Notes: generated by a model not told the origin, from the letters alone. 64,000 bases of DNA from Microbacterium sp. C7(2022) (GCF_028823665.1 NZ_JAPEHV010000006.1:62001-126000); one strand, 5' to 3'; positions 39,282-48,943 are shown, counted from the stretch's first letter. A program made the numbers and translations.

Positions 39282-40190
39282 GTGCGACGCGTCGTCGTCG
39301 CGGGCTCGTCTGGGCTGATCGGCCGGGCACTGGTTGACAGCCTCGCCGCCGATGGCGTGGAAGTGACGACGCTCGTGCGTCGTCCCCCGGTAAGGCCCGG
39401 CGAGGTGGAGTGGCTCACTGACAGCGACGCGTTGGATCCCGCAGTGATCGAGGGCGCCGATGCAGTCGTCGGCCTCAATGGCGCGAGCATCGGCAAGCTG
39501 CCCTGGACGGCGAACTACCGTCACACGTTGCTGTGGTCGCGTGTCACCCCCACCCGGGTGATCGCGCACGCGATGCGAGCCCTGGGCGATGGCGCACCGC
39601 ATTTCGTCAGCGCGTCTGCGGTCGGTTTCTACGGAGACGCACCAGGCGTTGTGCTCACCGAGGAATCACCCCGCGGCGACACGTTCCTCGCGGACCTCTG
39701 CGGCGAGTGGGAGACCGCGGCGCTCAGCGCCGGCGACGCGGCTCGGGTGAGTCTGTTGCGGACCGCTCCGATCGTGCACCGCGAGGGCGTGCTCGCGCCC
39801 CTGCTCGTGCTGACGAGATGGGGTCTGGGCGGTCCGCTAGGACGCGGTACGCAGTCCTGGCCGTGGATCTCTCTCGAAGATGAGGTCCGCGCCATCCGAC
39901 ATGTCCTCGAGCATCGAATCGCCGGCCCCGTCAACCTCGTCGGCCCCACACGTGCGACAGCGAACGACCTCGGGTTCGCCGTGGCGATGCGAATGAACCG
40001 GCCCTACGTGGTCCGTGCGCCCGAGTTCGCCCTGCGCCTCGCGCTCGGGCGTGACGCAGTCGACTCGCTGCTCACCAGTGATGCCTACGTCGTTCCGACA
40101 GCGCTCGAGCCCTCTGGCTTCACGTTCCGGCATCGACATGTCACTGACGCCGTTGCAGCGGCGGTCCCGGCATCCGGCACCGCCGCGTAA
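39282..40190 (+). CDS. TIGR01777-type NAD-dependent epimerase
   Basis: A 302-residue Rossmann protein related to SDR39U1/YfcH. It has the SSGLIGRAL nucleotide motif, the NGASIGKLPWTANYRH segment and the DUF1731-like C-terminal ending (APEFALRLALGRDA). GTG at 39282 is chosen; a TTG at 39267 overlapping osmC is possible. Likely co-transcribed with the redox genes before it. Substrate unknown. Confidence 0.9.
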   Translation: MRRVVVAGSSGLIGRALVDSLAADGVEVTTLVRRPPVRPGEVEWLTDSDALDPAVIEGADAVVGLNGASIGKLPWTANYRHTLLWSRVTPTRVIAHAMRALGDGAPHFVSASAVGFYGDAPGVVLTEESPRGDTFLADLCGEWETAALSAGDAARVSLLRTAPIVHREGVLAPLLVLTRWGLGGPLGRGTQSWPWISLEDEVRAIRHVLEHRIAGPVNLVGPTRATANDLGFAVAMRMNRPYVVRAPEFALRLALGRDAVDSLLTSDAYVVPTALEPSGFTFRHRHVTDAVAAAVPASGTAA

Positions 40191-40193
40191 CCG

Positions 40194-40634
40194 TCAGGCT
40201 TGCGACTGCAGTCGAATAGCCCGACGAATAGCCTCTCGTGCGCGACGGCGATCACCTGCCGCATCGTAGGCGAGCCCGAGCCGGTACCACGCGCGCCAAT
40301 CGCTTTCGTCCCGCTCCACAGCCTCGCGATAGCGCGGAAACACCGCGGCGGCATCCTCGCGCACGATGCGGCCGCTCGGCTGCACCGCCACCTCATCGTC
40401 GGGGAGCTCGCCCTGCTGCTGGAGGATTCGCCCCAGGGCTGCGGCCCGTACACCGAACCAGATCTCGCGACCGAGCGCCCATAGCGCGATCGCGGGCAGC
40501 ACCACCAACGCGATGCCCATCGTGACCGCGATGCCATCGCCCGAGGTGAGCAACACCCACGCGCGTTGCCCGACCAACACGATGTAAAGCACGAGGAGCG
40601 CCGCCATCACCGCGACGCCGAAGCGTGCGCTCAT
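40194..40634 (-). CDS. Two-helix membrane protein with a TPR-like tail
   Basis: 146 residues: two membrane helices (about 7-28 and 36-57) then a helical part with one TPR-like pair (DWRAWYRLGLAYDAAGDRRRAREAI, about 112-136). It overlaps the dapB stop by 4 bases, so it is coupled to dapB; I know of no functional link. Could be an assembly or interaction factor. Confidence 0.75.
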   Translation of the reverse strand: MSARFGVAVMAALLVLYIVLVGQRAWVLLTSGDGIAVTMGIALVVLPAIALWALGREIWFGVRAAALGRILQQQGELPDDEVAVQPSGRIVREDAAAVFPRYREAVERDESDWRAWYRLGLAYDAAGDRRRAREAIRRAIRLQSQA

Positions 40635-41449
40635 GCGCTGGTCGCCTGCGCGACCTGACCAGGGACTCCTCCGTCGTCGAAAGGCGCGCCACTCTGGGCC
40701 TTGCGTCCCGGCCGGCGGATGCCGATGTCGAGGAAGCTGTCCAGCCCAACGATCACACCGTGTGCGTCGCGTGCTGCGTCGAGAGCCAACCGGATGCCGG
40801 GGGCATAGGCCTTCGCGGGCTCGATCGTGTCATGGACGATCGTGAGAGACTCGCCCGCACCCGAGAGCACGGTTTCTTGGCGAGCCACGACTCCTGGCCG
40901 GCGGAGCGAGTGAATCGGCACGCTCGCCACTTGCTGCCCCCGCGCCCGCTGATCGACATGCGGGGACTCGACGGGGCCAGCCTCCGACCGAGCCGCTGCG
41001 ATCATCTCGGCCGTGCGCACCGCCGTCCCGCTCGGGGAATCGATCTTCGTCTCACGGTGTGCTTCGACGATTTCAATCGACGGGAAGAACGGCGCGGCGG
41101 CAGCGGCGAGCGCCGAACCCATCACCGAACCGAGCGAGAAGTTGGGGATGAAGACAACTCCGGTCTGCGCGGCGTCGACAAGAGGGCGCACCAGCGCAAT
41201 GCGCTCGGCCGACCAACCCGACGTACCGACCAGCACGTTGAGCCCTCGCTCGATCGCGGCACGCACCACATCGATCGACACGGCCGGTGTCGATGCATCG
41301 ACGACGAGGTCACAGTCATCGAGTTCGCTCAGGTCTGAACGGGAGGTGAGAATGGATGCCACTTCGAAATCGGGCATCTCATCGACCACCGCACGGATGA
41401 TTCCGCCGAGCTTGCCGGTCCCGCCCACTATCGCCACGCGCGTCGTCAT
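40631..41449 (-). CDS. dapB: 4-hydroxy-tetrahydrodipicolinate reductase-like protein
   Basis: A 272-residue enzyme of the lysine/diaminopimelate pathway. NAD(P)-binding IVGGTGKLGG at the N-terminus, the catalytic segment IEAHRETKIDSPSGTA (standard motif is E-H-H-x3-K-x-D-x-P-S-G-T; here the second His is Arg), and the C-terminal VVGLDSFLDI ending. The lone Arg/His change is worth noting but Lys, Asp and the SGTA loop are intact. Leaderless start with TAGGAT 6 bases upstream. Confidence 0.85.
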   Translation of the reverse strand: MTTRVAIVGGTGKLGGIIRAVVDEMPDFEVASILTSRSDLSELDDCDLVVDASTPAVSIDVVRAAIERGLNVLVGTSGWSAERIALVRPLVDAAQTGVVFIPNFSLGSVMGSALAAAAAPFFPSIEIVEAHRETKIDSPSGTAVRTAEMIAAARSEAGPVESPHVDQRARGQQVASVPIHSLRRPGVVARQETVLSGAGESLTIVHDTIEPAKAYAPGIRLALDAARDAHGVIVGLDSFLDIGIRRPGRKAQSGAPFDDGGVPGQVAQATSA

Positions 41450-41455
41450 AGATCC

Positions 41456-41461
41456 ATCCTA
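41456..41461 (-). promoter_or_regulatory. Putative leaderless -10 for dapB
   Basis: Minus-strand TAGGAT, six bases, then the ATG at 41449. Confidence 0.45.
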
Positions 41462-41494
41462 GGCGGGCGCCTCTGCGTGACCCCGGCCGTGGCA

Positions 41495-41500
41495 TACGCT
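41495..41500 (+). promoter_or_regulatory. Putative leaderless -10 for the GNAT gene
   Basis: TACGCT, six bases, then the GTG at 41507. It decides that start over an upstream frame. Confidence 0.45.
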
Positions 41501-41506
41501 GAGAAC

Positions 41507-41986
41507 GTGGTCATGCTACTCGAATCGCCCGTAAACACCGCGATCGCGCACGACCTGTTGACGGAGTACTTCCACTCGCGTGAACTGGGTTTCGCCCAGC
41601 AGAATGTCACGTACACGATCACCTTCCCTGACCCCGCGTCGTTTGTTCCGCCGCATGGCGTGTTCGTCGTCGCGTACGACGGTGAGGGCGAGCCGGTTGG
41701 CTGTGGTGGCATCCGACTCATCGACCCCGGCGCACGCGGTGTGCGCTACGAACTGAAGCACCTCTATCTGCGACCCGCGACACGCGGAAAAGGCTGGGGA
41801 CGTGCGATCGTCGACGAGCTGGAAACTCGGGCGCTCGGGTTTGGAGCACGCGAGATTGTCCTCGACACCCACCATTCCCTGACGGCTGCGGGAGCCCTCT
41901 ACGCCAGCGCCGGGTACACGAGCATCGAGGCATACAACAGCAACCCCAACGCGACGCGCTGGTACTCGAAGACACTCGGAGATTAG
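41507..41986 (+). CDS. GNAT-family N-acetyltransferase
   Basis: A 159-residue acetyltransferase fold. The acetyl-CoA loop is RPATRGKGWGRAI and the end is LYASAGYTSIEAYN. Substrate unknown. The GTG at 41507 is supported by the -10-like hexamer 6 bases upstream. The last 4 bases overlap the convergent histidine phosphatase gene. Confidence 0.87.
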   Translation: MVMLLESPVNTAIAHDLLTEYFHSRELGFAQQNVTYTITFPDPASFVPPHGVFVVAYDGEGEPVGCGGIRLIDPGARGVRYELKHLYLRPATRGKGWGRAIVDELETRALGFGAREIVLDTHHSLTAAGALYASAGYTSIEAYNSNPNATRWYSKTLGD

Positions 41987-42585
41987 ACCGGCTGAGGGTC
42001 GGGCAGGCCCGTCTGCAGCTCCTTGGGAAGGTGCGTCAAGTCGTTGTGCGACAGCAGCGTCCACGGTCGCCCCTGCTTCTGAGCGATCACGGTCAACCCG
42101 CAATGAGCTTGATTGAGCGTCATCCACCGCCAGTCGGGCGCCTGCAGCACCTCACGCACGAACCAAGCGATCACGAAGTTGTGCGTAATCAGGAGTTCAT
42201 GCACCTCGCCATTCTTGCGAACCAGGTACTCGCTCACCGCGTCCGCCATCTGCGCACGGCCCGCATCGATCTCGGCCTCGGTGATCGAGCCGAAGAACGG
42301 CTCGAAAGCCGGCGGCGTGTCATCTGTCATCCCCGTGGGCACGCAGTCGAACAATAGCGCCGACGGTTGCGGTGACACCGATGGCATGCGCTCAGCGACT
42401 GCTCGTGCCGTCTGACTTGCCCGTTCGAGCGGAGAATGCCACACCGCGTCGAATGCCAACCCCGACAGCCTGTCCGCAAGAGCGGCGGCTTGACGGCGTC
42501 CGCGAGGAGAAAGGGGTCCGTCTACCAGGCCGTACTCGGCATCCTGGTGCTCACCGTGCCGCACGAGGTAGATGTAGTGCGTCAC
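41983..42585 (-). CDS. Histidine phosphatase family protein
   Basis: A 200-residue member of the phosphoglycerate mutase-like branch. The N-terminal YLVRHGEHQD has the catalytic RHG, and LLITHNFVIAWFVRE carries the second His. The GTG at 42585 is preferred because GGAG lies 8 bases before it. The substrate cannot be assigned. Confidence 0.88.
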   Translation of the reverse strand: MTHYIYLVRHGEHQDAEYGLVDGPLSPRGRRQAAALADRLSGLAFDAVWHSPLERASQTARAVAERMPSVSPQPSALLFDCVPTGMTDDTPPAFEPFFGSITEAEIDAGRAQMADAVSEYLVRKNGEVHELLITHNFVIAWFVREVLQAPDWRWMTLNQAHCGLTVIAQKQGRPWTLLSHNDLTHLPKELQTGLPDPQPV

Positions 42586-42720
42586 GCAACTCACTCCGTT
42601 GTCGAGGCGGTCATCCCATAATCGAGGGTGTCATTGGCCCGCGGGGGTGTCTTCACCGGCCCGCACGGCACCATTCCACCCTACGTCACACGTGAGACAG
42701 GGGCGACCGCCTGTGGATGG

Positions 42721-43764
42721 TCAGCTAGCCGCGCGCGCGATGTCGGCAAGCTGGGCCCGCGACAGGCGCACGCCGACGCCCTGCACGAACTCGTCGACCT
42801 GCCCGGGGGCGAACGCGTTGACGATCGGCGCCGTGATCAACTTCTGCGACAGCAGCCATGCGACCGCCACAGCGGCATCCGGCACCCCGATCTCAGCGCC
42901 AACAGCATCCAACGCACGCAGAGTGCGGTTTCCTCGCCGGTTCAGGTTCGCCGCGAGTTGCGCGCCCCTCACGGACAATGTGCTCTGGCGCCGGGTGCGC
43001 GCGTGACCCGCGAGGAAGCCGTGCGCGAGCGCGTGAGACGGGGTGACCGCCATGCCCTGCGCACCTGCGACGAGACGAAGATCGTCATCGAACTCTTGTT
43101 GACGCAACACGTTGAATGGGACGTCCAGCACGGTCAGTCGAGGGAAACCCGCGGACGCATAGATGCGAGCCTCGACCAGTTGCGCGGCCGTGTACCCCAT
43201 CGCTCCAAAGCTGGTGACCTTGCCACTCTCTGCGAGCCACTCCGCGGTCGCGAGCGTGTCTTCGAGCGCGGCCGTCGAGTCCGCTGTGGCATCGAGGTAG
43301 ACGAGATCGAGGCGATCCGTCCCCAACCGTGCCAGAGAGGCTTCGACCGCCCGCACGAGATTCACCGGGCCCAGCCCGGGATTGTCCGCGTGGCCCCCGA
43401 TACGCACTGTCAGGACGATGTCGTCGCGCACGCCGCGCGAATTCAGCCACTGGCCGATGATGTGTTCGCTGCGGCCACTGGAGTAACTGTCTGCCGTGTG
43501 AATCGCATTCCCGCCGCGCTCGACGAATGCGTCGAGGATGTCATGGCTCGACTCAAGATCGACGTTCCACCCGAACTCCCCACCGCCGAGGATGAGCGGG
43601 AAAATGTCCGTTCCGGTCTCGCCGAATGCTACGCGGAGCGACTTTCCGAGGGGCGGCCCCTGGACGGGAATCGGCGCGGATGGGTGCACCGGGGTACTGC
43701 CGGTCGCCGAGGTCCCCGCCCCCGGCATCGCAATCGTCGAACTCACGATGTGCTCCACGTCCAT
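42721..43764 (-). CDS. Aldo/keto reductase-fold protein, altered tetrad
   Basis: A 347-residue TIM-barrel protein of the AKR family (barrel from about 45). The Asp92 and Tyr94 of HTADSYSSGRSEHIIG match the catalytic Asp and Tyr region. The Lys usually found after strand 3 (in TKVG) is Arg121 in VLTVRIGG, and the catalytic His is Asp158 in LVYLDATADS. A 40-residue disordered N-terminus precedes the barrel. Oxidoreductase activity is doubtful. The ATG at 43764 follows AAGGGGG. Confidence 0.8.
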   Translation of the reverse strand: MDVEHIVSSTIAMPGAGTSATGSTPVHPSAPIPVQGPPLGKSLRVAFGETGTDIFPLILGGGEFGWNVDLESSHDILDAFVERGGNAIHTADSYSSGRSEHIIGQWLNSRGVRDDIVLTVRIGGHADNPGLGPVNLVRAVEASLARLGTDRLDLVYLDATADSTAALEDTLATAEWLAESGKVTSFGAMGYTAAQLVEARIYASAGFPRLTVLDVPFNVLRQQEFDDDLRLVAGAQGMAVTPSHALAHGFLAGHARTRRQSTLSVRGAQLAANLNRRGNRTLRALDAVGAEIGVPDAAVAVAWLLSQKLITAPIVNAFAPGQVDEFVQGVGVRLSRAQLADIARAAS

Positions 43765-43957
43765 CACCCCCTTCACAACGACTTCCGCGGAAGCCCTCGT
43801 GATGACACGCACCCCCCGGCGCGATATTCACAGGTTAAGGCAGGGGTCGCCGCAGAATGAGCGTTCCGCGCGGAGATCCATAAACATTCGGTAACGCTTT
43901 GCGCAGATCCCACCCGGAAACTCCGTGCGTGTCCCCCGAACGGTGGACACGCAATGA

Positions 43958-43993
43958 GTGATGCCCGCCTTCTCGAAAGAAGGCGGGCATCAC
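43958..43993 (-). terminator. Terminator of pnp
   Basis: A perfect 16-bp stem (43958-43973 with 43978-43993) with a CGAA loop, 13 bases past the pnp stop. Confidence 0.85.
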
Positions 43994-44006
43994 TTCGCGG
44001 AGAGGA

Positions 44007-46298
44007 TCAGCCCTCTGCGGGTGCCTCAGGGCCGGCGCTTGCCGCGTCGCGACCCTCCTGGTCAGCGGACTCCTCGAGAACGGGCTCGAGCGAGAGCTTG
44101 CCGCGGTCGTCGATCTTGGTGATGCGAACGAGCAGCTTCTGCCCGACTCCCAGCACGTCCTCGACGTTCTCGACACGCTTGCCGCCGGCAAGCTTGCGAA
44201 CCTCGCTCACGTGGAGCAGTCCGTCCTTACCCGGCAGTAGCGAGATGAACGCACCGAACGTCGCGATCTTGACGACGGTTCCGAGGAACTGCTCGCCTAC
44301 CTCGGGGTTGGTGGGGTTCGCGATCGCGTTGACCTGGGCGCGAGCGGCCTCCGCCGACGGACCGTCGGTCGCACCGATGTAGACGGTGCCGTCCTCCTCG
44401 ATGGAGATCTGCGCGCCGGTCTCGTCCTGGATGGCGTTGATCGTCTTGCCCTTGGGCCCGATGAGCTCACCGATCTTATCGACGGGGATCTGCACGCTGA
44501 TGACGCGAGGCGCGGTGGGCGCCATCTCGTCGGGGGCGTCGATCGCCGCGTTGAGCACGCCGAGAATCGTCAGGCGCGCCTCGCGTGCCTGCTGCAGTGC
44601 CGCCGTCAGCACCGACGACGGGATGCCGTCAAGCTTCGTGTCGAGCTGGATCGCCGTGACGAATTCCGACGTGCCGGCGACCTTGAAGTCCATGTCGCCG
44701 AGGGCGTCTTCGGCGCCGAGGATGTCCGTCAGAGCCGCGTAGCGGGTCTGGCCGTCAACCTCGTCCGAGACCAGGCCCATCGCGATGCCCGCGACGGGTG
44801 CACGCAGCGGCACACCCGCGTTCAGCAACGACAGGGTCGAAGCACATACCGACCCCATGGACGTCGAGCCGTTGGACCCGAGCGCTTCCGAGACCTGACG
44901 AATGGCGTAGGGGAACTCTTCACGGCTGGGCAGCACAGGCACGAGTGCACGCTCGGCGAGGAAGCCGTGCCCGATCTCGCGACGCTTCGGCGAGCCGACG
45001 CGACCCGTCTCACCCGTCGAATACGGCGGGAAGTTGTAGTGGTGCATGTAGCGCTTGCTCGTCACGGGCGACAGCGAGTCGATCTGCTGCTCCATCTTGA
45101 GCATGTTCAGCGTGGTGACGCCCATGATCTGGGTCTCGCCGCGCTGGAAGATCGCTGAACCGTGCACGCGCGGGATCACCTGGACCTCGGCGTCGAGCGG
45201 ACGGATGTCAGCCAGACCACGACCGTCCATGCGCACGCCCTCGGCGAGGATGCGACCGCGAACGATCTTCTTGGTCACGGACTTGTACGCCGCGGCGAAC
45301 TCGAGCGGTGCGGCCGCAGGCAGCTCGCCGGCTTCGGTTGCCGCGATCAGTTCGGCCTTGACGGCGTCCTTGAGCTCGTCATCGGCGTTCTGTCGATCCT
45401 GCTTGTCGGCGATCTGGTAGATCGGGACGAGCTTGTCGTAGGCACGGTGCGCGACGAAGTCGTAGGTCTCCTGGCTGTAGGGCAAGAAGACGGGGTACTC
45501 GCGAACCTCCTTGGCCGCGGTCTTGGCGACCTCGGACTGAGCTGCTACGAGCTGCTTGATGAACGGCTTCGATGCTTCGAGGCCCTCGGCCACGACCTGC
45601 TCGTTCGGCTTGACGGAACCACCCTTGATGAGGTTCCACGAGCCTTCCGTGGCCTCAGCTTCGACCATCATGATCGCGACGTCTTCATTTCCGTCAGCGT
45701 CCGTGATGACGCGTCCGGCCACGATGAGGTCGAACACAGCCTCTTCGAGCTGGGTGACCGTCGGGAACGCGATCCACTGGTCCGCGTTCTCGCCCTGACC
45801 GGGGATGAGCGCGAGACGCACGCCGGCAATCGGGCCAGAGAACGGCAGCCCCGAGATCTGGGTCGACAGGGATGCCGCGTTGATCGCGAGCGCGTCGTAG
45901 AACTCGCCGGGTGCGATCGAGAGCACCGTGACGACGATCTGGACCTCGTTACGAAGGCCGTCGACGAACGACGGGCGCAGTGGCCGGTCGATCAGGCGGC
46001 AGACGAGGATCGCCTCGGTGGAAGGACGGCCTTCACGGCGGAAGAACGATCCGGGGATCTTGCCTGCTGCGTACGAACGCTCTTCGACGTCGACGGTCAG
46101 CGGGAAGAAGTCGAATCCCTCGCGAGGGTGCTTGCCGGCGCTGGTGGCCGACAGGAGCATCGTCTCCTCGTCGAGGTAGGCAGCAACGGCTCCCTGAGCC
46201 TGCTGCGCGAGGCGCCCGGTTTCGAACCGGACGGTGCGGGTGCCGAATCGGCCGTTGTCGAGAACGGCTTCGGCGGCGGTGATTTCTGGACCTTCCAA
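44007..46298 (-). CDS. pnp: Polyribonucleotide nucleotidyltransferase
   Basis: A 763-residue 3'-5' phosphorolytic exoribonuclease. Two RNase PH domains ([12 protein letters not shown] start and [14 protein letters not shown] to [13 protein letters not shown] in the second), then a KH domain ([17 protein letters not shown]) and an S1 domain ([24 protein letters not shown]). The TTG start follows AAGGAGAG at a good distance; a longer frame is not family-like. rpsO, its usual neighbour, is 6 kb upstream. Confidence 0.97.
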   Translation of the reverse strand: MEGPEITAAEAVLDNGRFGTRTVRFETGRLAQQAQGAVAAYLDEETMLLSATSAGKHPREGFDFFPLTVDVEERSYAAGKIPGSFFRREGRPSTEAILVCRLIDRPLRPSFVDGLRNEVQIVVTVLSIAPGEFYDALAINAASLSTQISGLPFSGPIAGVRLALIPGQGENADQWIAFPTVTQLEEAVFDLIVAGRVITDADGNEDVAIMMVEAEATEGSWNLIKGGSVKPNEQVVAEGLEASKPFIKQLVAAQSEVAKTAAKEVREYPVFLPYSQETYDFVAHRAYDKLVPIYQIADKQDRQNADDELKDAVKAELIAATEAGELPAAAPLEFAAAYKSVTKKIVRGRILAEGVRMDGRGLADIRPLDAEVQVIPRVHGSAIFQRGETQIMGVTTLNMLKMEQQIDSLSPVTSKRYMHHYNFPPYSTGETGRVGSPKRREIGHGFLAERALVPVLPSREEFPYAIRQVSEALGSNGSTSMGSVCASTLSLLNAGVPLRAPVAGIAMGLVSDEVDGQTRYAALTDILGAEDALGDMDFKVAGTSEFVTAIQLDTKLDGIPSSVLTAALQQAREARLTILGVLNAAIDAPDEMAPTAPRVISVQIPVDKIGELIGPKGKTINAIQDETGAQISIEEDGTVYIGATDGPSAEAARAQVNAIANPTNPEVGEQFLGTVVKIATFGAFISLLPGKDGLLHVSEVRKLAGGKRVENVEDVLGVGQKLLVRITKIDDRGKLSLEPVLEESADQEGRDAASAGPEAPAEG

Positions 46299-46322
46299 GA
46301 GGTCTCTCCTTCTTTGTTTTGA

Positions 46323-46347
46323 CTCGCACGCCCGTATGGCGCACGAG
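46323..46347 (-). promoter_or_regulatory. Hairpin in the pnp leader
   Basis: On the minus strand CTCGTGCGCC and GGCGTGCGAG form a 10-bp stem including two G-U pairs, with a 5-base loop, 24 bases before the pnp start. The same arms do not pair fully on the other strand, so the structure belongs to the pnp transcript. E. coli pnp is autoregulated through a leader hairpin, but that one is different in sequence. Confidence 0.4.
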
Positions 46348-46597
46348 TGCATACGAAGGAGCAGGAACACGCAGATCTCGGCGCGCGGTCACACCGCGAC
46401 GATCGCCAACGCTGGCCACCAGTAGAAGATCACCATGGCACGCAAGTGCAATGGGAACCCACCACAGGGGACCAGCTCCTGCCAGCCTGCTCCGTGAGCT
46501 CATATGGAATTGAGCGGATGCCACGAGGGCAACCCGATTCAGCCTACCAGCGACCGCGCATTTCGCCTCTTTCCTGGCCACATGCGCCGGTGCGTCC

Positions 46598-46603
46598 TAA
46601 GGT
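46598..46603 (+). promoter_or_regulatory. Putative -10 for the DUF5302 gene
   Basis: TAAGGT, seven bases, then the ATG at 46611. Confidence 0.35.
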
Positions 46604-46610
46604 GATGCAC

Positions 46611-46787
46611 ATGAGCACCGAAAAGCCGGGCGCGGCATCCGAAGACATGAAGCGCAAGTTCAAGGAAGCTCTCGACAAGAAGAACGCCCAGCACCGCGAG
46701 GGCGAATCTCATCTCGACGGAGAGTCAGCGATCCATGAGACGCATGGGGCGGTCACCAAGCGGGAGTTCCGGCGCAAGAGCGGCTGA
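46611..46787 (+). CDS. DUF5302 family small protein
   Basis: A 58-residue highly charged, helical protein (KRKFKEALDKKNAQHREG...HETHGAVTKREFRRKSG), as in DUF5302 proteins of Actinobacteria, which have no known function. Start is set at ATG 46611 by the -10-like hexamer; an ATG two codons upstream is possible. Confidence 0.8.
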   Translation: MSTEKPGAASEDMKRKFKEALDKKNAQHREGESHLDGESAIHETHGAVTKREFRRKSG

Positions 46788-46820
46788 ACGACGCCGTGCA
46801 TGGATGTTCGCCGGGCACCC

Positions 46821-48785
46821 TCACGAGTTCACTCGCGCTCGATGCGGATCGCGGCCACCGACGAGCACCCAATCGTCATGCTTGGCACTGAGTCCGTCGC
46901 CAGCCGTGCGCCCGTGAATTCTCCGTAGCATCCACGGAATGACGTCGCGTCGCAGCCACGTGCCCGCGGCGACTATTTCGACGTCTTTGTGCAGCGCCGC
47001 ATCAAGCTCGCCGAGCGCTTCCGCATCGGGCACGCCCAGTGCTTCCGCTGCTCGATAGGCGAGGAAGCGGTGCCCGCGCGAGCGCAAGTGCACCCGATCG
47101 TCCGCCCACAAGTCGACCTCCCCGATCGCCGGAACCGCTTCCATATCGAGGAGGATCGCGCCGGTGTCGGTGGCGATCCGGCGCAACTGAGACGCAAACG
47201 CCGCGAATCGACGCGCCAGGACCATGGCCACGCGTCGGCGAGGGAGGAACGGTGTGACGAGGAGGACATCGATGCCCGCTGCCCGCAGTGCGCGCACCGA
47301 CCGCTCAACCTCGGCGGCGAGCGCGAGCGGATCGGCGCCGAACGCCACCAGGTCGTTGCCGCCCATCAGGATCGACACGAGGTCAGGCCGGAGTGCCAGG
47401 GCACGGGGAACCTGTTCGGCAGTGAGATCTCTCACCCGCCGGCTGCGCACAGCCAAATTGCGGTACTGCAGGGGCTGGTCCCCCGCTGCGTGCGCAAGCA
47501 ATTCCGCCAGCCGATCCGCCCACCCTCGAAACCCGCCGTCCGCGACACGCGATGTGTCGCACAGCCCCTCCGTCAACGAGTCGCCCAACGCGACGTAGCG
47601 CCGCCAGCGCACCGGCGACGCAACAACACGAGGGGCCGCAGGGCGCGTGGCGCCTCGCGCGAGCAGTGCATCGTCCAGCGGACGCAGTTCGCGCGCCTCG
47701 GCGTAGTGCTGCACCAACTGATCCACCATCGCACTCCACGTTCGCGTGCGCACCGACTCCTGGCCTTGCGCAGCGAACGCCTGCCGCTTGCGCGGGTCAC
47801 CCACGAGATCGGCGACACGGGTGCGCAGTTCGGCGAGGTCGCCCGGCCGATACAACCATCCGTCGATGCTTGAGCGTACGAGGTCGATCGGACCCCCGGC
47901 GCCCGTTGCCACCACGGGCACACCGCTGGCGAGCGCCTCTTGGATCGTCTGCCCGAAAGTCTCGCTCTCCCCGGTGTGCACGAAGACATCGAAGCTGGCC
48001 AGAGCCTCGCCCAGGTCAGGCCCCGAGAGGTGACCGGTGAAGACAGCACTCGGCAGCAGCCGCTCGAGGCCGGGCCTGGAGGGACCATCCCCGACGATCA
48101 CGAGCTGCGTCCCGGGAAGGTCAGCGAGGACACGCAGGTCTTCGACCTGCTTCTCGGGTGCGAGACGCCCGACGTAGCCGATCACCGTGCGATCCTCGGC
48201 GACGCGCGCACGCCAGCGCTCGCATCGCCGGCGGGGCGAAAAGCGTTCGACGTCGACGCCTCGCCCCCACCGGCGTACCCGATCCACCCCGAGAGCTTCG
48301 AGTTGCCGTTCCGACGCCGCCGACGGCGCAAGCGTCATCGTTGCCCGCCGATGCAACCTCGCGACGTGCGCACTCACGGCCGCCGTCGCGCCGGGCACCC
48401 CGTACTTTTCCGTGTACGCGATGACATCTGTCTGATAGACCGCCACGGTCGGCACTTTGAGGGCATCAGCCGCAGCCAACCCCTGCCAGCCCAGGACGAA
48501 CGGCGATGCGAGGTGAATCACGTCCGGACGGAACTCGCGCAAGGCGCCCGTCAGGTGCCCCGCACGCGCCAGTGCAACGCGAACCTCGGGATAGCTCGGC
48601 AGTGGCATGGAGCGCAGCAACTGAGTCCGGGCACCGTGCAGGTCGGCCTCAATCGGGCGCGATCCTGGCGCGAGCACCAGCACCTCGCGCCCTTGCTCGC
48701 GCAGATGGCGCAGAACGTGGAGGACGGAGCCCGTCACCCCGTTCATGTGGGGCAGGAACGATTCGGCGAGGAGTGCGACTCTCAC
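46821..48785 (-). CDS. GT4 glycosyltransferase - SGNH hydrolase fusion
   Basis: 654 residues. The N-terminal half (about 1-370) is a GT-B glycosyltransferase: LLAESFLPHMNGVTGSVLHV start, acceptor domain, then GYVGRLAPEKQVEDL and the GESETFGQTIQEALASGVP donor-sugar motif of GT4 enzymes such as PimB/MgtA. The C-terminal part (about 395-600) is an SGNH hydrolase: ALGDSLTEG with the nucleophile Ser, GGND, and DDRVHLRSRGH with the catalytic Asp-His. Two separate genes in many relatives. A cell-envelope glycolipid or glycan role is inferred. GTG start. Confidence 0.85.
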   Translation of the reverse strand: MRVALLAESFLPHMNGVTGSVLHVLRHLREQGREVLVLAPGSRPIEADLHGARTQLLRSMPLPSYPEVRVALARAGHLTGALREFRPDVIHLASPFVLGWQGLAAADALKVPTVAVYQTDVIAYTEKYGVPGATAAVSAHVARLHRRATMTLAPSAASERQLEALGVDRVRRWGRGVDVERFSPRRRCERWRARVAEDRTVIGYVGRLAPEKQVEDLRVLADLPGTQLVIVGDGPSRPGLERLLPSAVFTGHLSGPDLGEALASFDVFVHTGESETFGQTIQEALASGVPVVATGAGGPIDLVRSSIDGWLYRPGDLAELRTRVADLVGDPRKRQAFAAQGQESVRTRTWSAMVDQLVQHYAEARELRPLDDALLARGATRPAAPRVVASPVRWRRYVALGDSLTEGLCDTSRVADGGFRGWADRLAELLAHAAGDQPLQYRNLAVRSRRVRDLTAEQVPRALALRPDLVSILMGGNDLVAFGADPLALAAEVERSVRALRAAGIDVLLVTPFLPRRRVAMVLARRFAAFASQLRRIATDTGAILLDMEAVPAIGEVDLWADDRVHLRSRGHRFLAYRAAEALGVPDAEALGELDAALHKDVEIVAAGTWLRRDVIPWMLRRIHGRTAGDGLSAKHDDWVLVGGRDPHRARVNS

Positions 48786-48791
48786 GCCACA

Positions 48792-48797
48792 AGACTG
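48792..48797 (-). promoter_or_regulatory. Putative leaderless -10 for the fusion gene
   Basis: Minus-strand CAGTCT, six bases, then the GTG at 48785. A weak match to TANNNT. Confidence 0.25.
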
Positions 48798-48943
48798 ACC
48801 GGTGATCACGCGCTGGATGCGCACACGCCGCAGATTCAGGCGAGAGTTCACACAGTGCTCGCCGACCGGCTACGCGCTCGTTCGCGATGCTCGCCGCGCG
48901 TTGCACAGCCGTTCATCTGGCAGACCCGCGGCCCGGACGCCTG

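Larger units (their letters stand above)
46299..46610. other. 312-base pnp leader and DUF5302 upstream region
   Basis: No gene seen. On the minus strand it holds the pnp Shine-Dalgarno site (AAGGAGAG, near 46307-46314) and a leader hairpin (46323-46347). On the plus side a TAAGGT hexamer precedes the DUF5302 gene. The rest shows only a small CGCGGT/ACCGCG inverted repeat (46384-46398). Confidence 0.55.

Noticed and set aside
42628..43860. A 410-codon plus-strand frame opposite the aldo/keto reductase
   Set aside because: Arg-rich shadow; the minus-strand barrel protein has conserved segments.
45162..46322. A 386-codon frame opposite pnp
   Set aside because: Shadow of pnp with no recognisable domain or start signal.
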